Assembly (NCBI GenBank): GCA_001275005.1
Contig: JWZX01001160.1
Coordinates: 1 to 15,492 of the forward strand
Direction of reading: 5' to 3'
Length of the DNA stretch: 15,492 nt
From: Chrysochromulina tobinii
Taxonomy: Eukaryota; Haptophyta; Prymnesiales; Chrysochromulinaceae
Shown here: one piece after another, positions 14,628-15,492 of the stretch
Position numbering within the stretch: position 1 is the stretch's first letter
Layout: every line of letters begins with the position of its first letter
The notes under the pieces: generated by a model
Databases searched by the model: none
What the model saw: the letters and a program-made list of their open reading frames with translations, nothing else
Told to the model about the DNA's origin: nothing
Translations under genes and position numbers: made by a program

Positions 14628-15492
14628 TTGCGGTCTTTGTGCCTTCTGCCTTGGAGCCTTCCGCCCTCATCCGCCGCCGCTGAGACCGCTGCCGTGGAGA
14701 TAGAGGAAGGAGACTATGTCGCCGTCAACATGGACGAGCACTCCACGGCCAACACGAAACTGCCCGTCGGGACGGAGGTGGAGGTGTTCTTCAACACTGA
14801 GGTGCTATGGGAGCGCAGGACCCTTTCGAGCGTCCGGATGCTTGGGAAGGTAAGGGGCTATGGGCTGGAGCCGGTTTGGCGTATGGCCTTACCAACTGTG
14901 GTGTGCGCTCTTCTGTCTGCACCGGGATGGGTAATCAGCCGCGAGTGCCGAGGATGTCCAACGTGCCACAAACGTGCCACATGCGAAGGCGCACTCGCGC
15001 ACACAACGCCGACGCACCCGCCGCGCCAGCCTCGTCACCTCCGCGCTGGTACCTCGCTGGGGTTCAAACAACTACGTTCTTTGAACTACAAGCGGCCCTT
15101 TTTCAAAACTCGAACCCATAACGAGCCCCCGAATTTCAAGTGGAACTGCGATCCGTCGCCGCGGCAGCATTCCGCGGCGGCGGAGCGCCTCAACCCTGGT
15201 CCAGCGCTGGCCGTCGACGATGGTTCCAGCTTCTACTCCAATTTCAATCGAGCAATCATCAAGACCGCCGTGCTCGCGCTCAGCGGCAGTGTGAGGCACG
15301 GCGGCATCCGCGTGCTCCTCATGGCCGCCGCCCTATCTACGGCGACGGCCATGCCTCTTCGACGAAAGAAAGTCATACCCGAGTCCATCAAGATGTCCAA
15401 CCTGGAGGATAGGATGGAGCCCATCCAGGAGCGCGCCCGCACAGTCCTCATGCTCACCTTTGATGAAGCCTCTCACCTCAAGCGAGAGGCAA
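14628..15492 (+). CDS. Unrecognised protein, 5' uncertain and 3' cut by window edge
   Basis: The frame is open without a stop for 288 codons after the TAG at 14625 and runs off the window. Protein-like sequence begins before the first in-frame ATG (14730): AAVEIEEGDYVAVNMDEHST, then VGTEVEVFFNTEVLWERRTL. It continues through a Cys cluster ECRGCPTCHKRATC (about 14949-14990), a basic/aromatic stretch YKRPFFKTRTHNEPPNFKWN, a possible helix IIKTAVLALSGSV, and KMSNLEDRMEPIQERARTVL near the end. The early part has the feel of a small beta-rich domain and the Cys cluster could bind zinc; neither identifies a family. A consensus-like donor (GGGAAG|GTAAGG) sits at 14848/14849, but the frame stays protein-like beyond it. 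The true start may be upstream or in an unseen exon. Confidence 0.5.
   Translation, partial: MRSLCLLPWSLPPSSAAAETAAVEIEEGDYVAVNMDEHSTANTKLPVGTEVEVFFNTEVLWERRTLSSVRMLGKVRGYGLEPVWRMALPTVVCALLSAPGWVISRECRGCPTCHKRATCEGALAHTTPTHPPRQPRHLRAGTSLGFKQLRSLNYKRPFFKTRTHNEPPNFKWNCDPSPRQHSAAAERLNPGPALAVDDGSSFYSNFNRAIIKTAVLALSGSVRHGGIRVLLMAAALSTATAMPLRRKKVIPESIKMSNLEDRMEPIQERARTVLMLTFDEASHLKREA

Noticed and set aside
14849-14854. GTAAGG as an intron donor in the right-edge gene
   Set aside because: The match to consensus is good, but the frame stays open and protein-like for more than 200 codons beyond, and no compatible acceptor was needed. Kept only as a possibility.

Overview
The window is GC-rich nuclear DNA from a protist. 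Genes are mostly intronless or have short GT-AG introns, and the products are typical eukaryotic ones: IQ/coiled-coil, WD40-RING, and J-domain/CS-domain proteins. A cysteine motif of the SDGDCDGGPG type at the left edge resembles motifs I associate with haptophyte and stramenopile algae. Together with GC content and compactness this points to a haptophyte or related marine alga, but that is inference. I see no bacterial operon, rRNA, tRNA, CRISPR or intact transposon.

Layout. 1-408 holds the 3' end of a cysteine-rich reading frame. About 790-1440 (minus) looks like a frame-broken gene remnant. 1544-3037 (+) encodes an IQ-motif coiled-coil protein with a six-fold octapeptide repeat. 3214-6483 (+) encodes the WDR24 subunit of GATOR2, the best-recognised gene here. 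7057-8133 (-) is a charged coiled-coil protein convergent with WDR24. 8134-8917 is intergenic and rich in TACATGTA palindromes. 8918-9560 (-, two exons) and 9550-10167 (+) are head-to-head genes whose predicted start codons overlap. 10395-10607 (-) is a possible 70-residue single-pass membrane protein. 10975-13991 (-) is one five-exon gene for an 811-residue J-domain protein with a Cys-rich zinc-binding segment and CS-like domains, the C-terminal one being CacyBP/SGT1-like. 14628-15492 (+) is an open frame running off the right edge, unrecognised, with a single TAG separating it from more open frame upstream.

The most interesting signal is in the introns of the J/CS gene. In three of four introns the first bases of the intron are a direct duplicate of the first bases of the following exon (31 of 33 bases around intron 2, including an exact 23-base match). 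All four introns are filled with short repeats sharing a CTGATTGC or CTGAGTGC core on the coding strand. This looks like intron birth by local tandem duplication plus minisatellite expansion. The fourth intron has only a 6-base match, and its implied original acceptor is not AG, so its splice site seems to have moved 18 bases into the exon.

The genes do not form an obvious pathway. WDR24 belongs to nutrient signalling to TORC1 and the J/CS protein to chaperone work; the coiled-coil proteins cannot be assigned.
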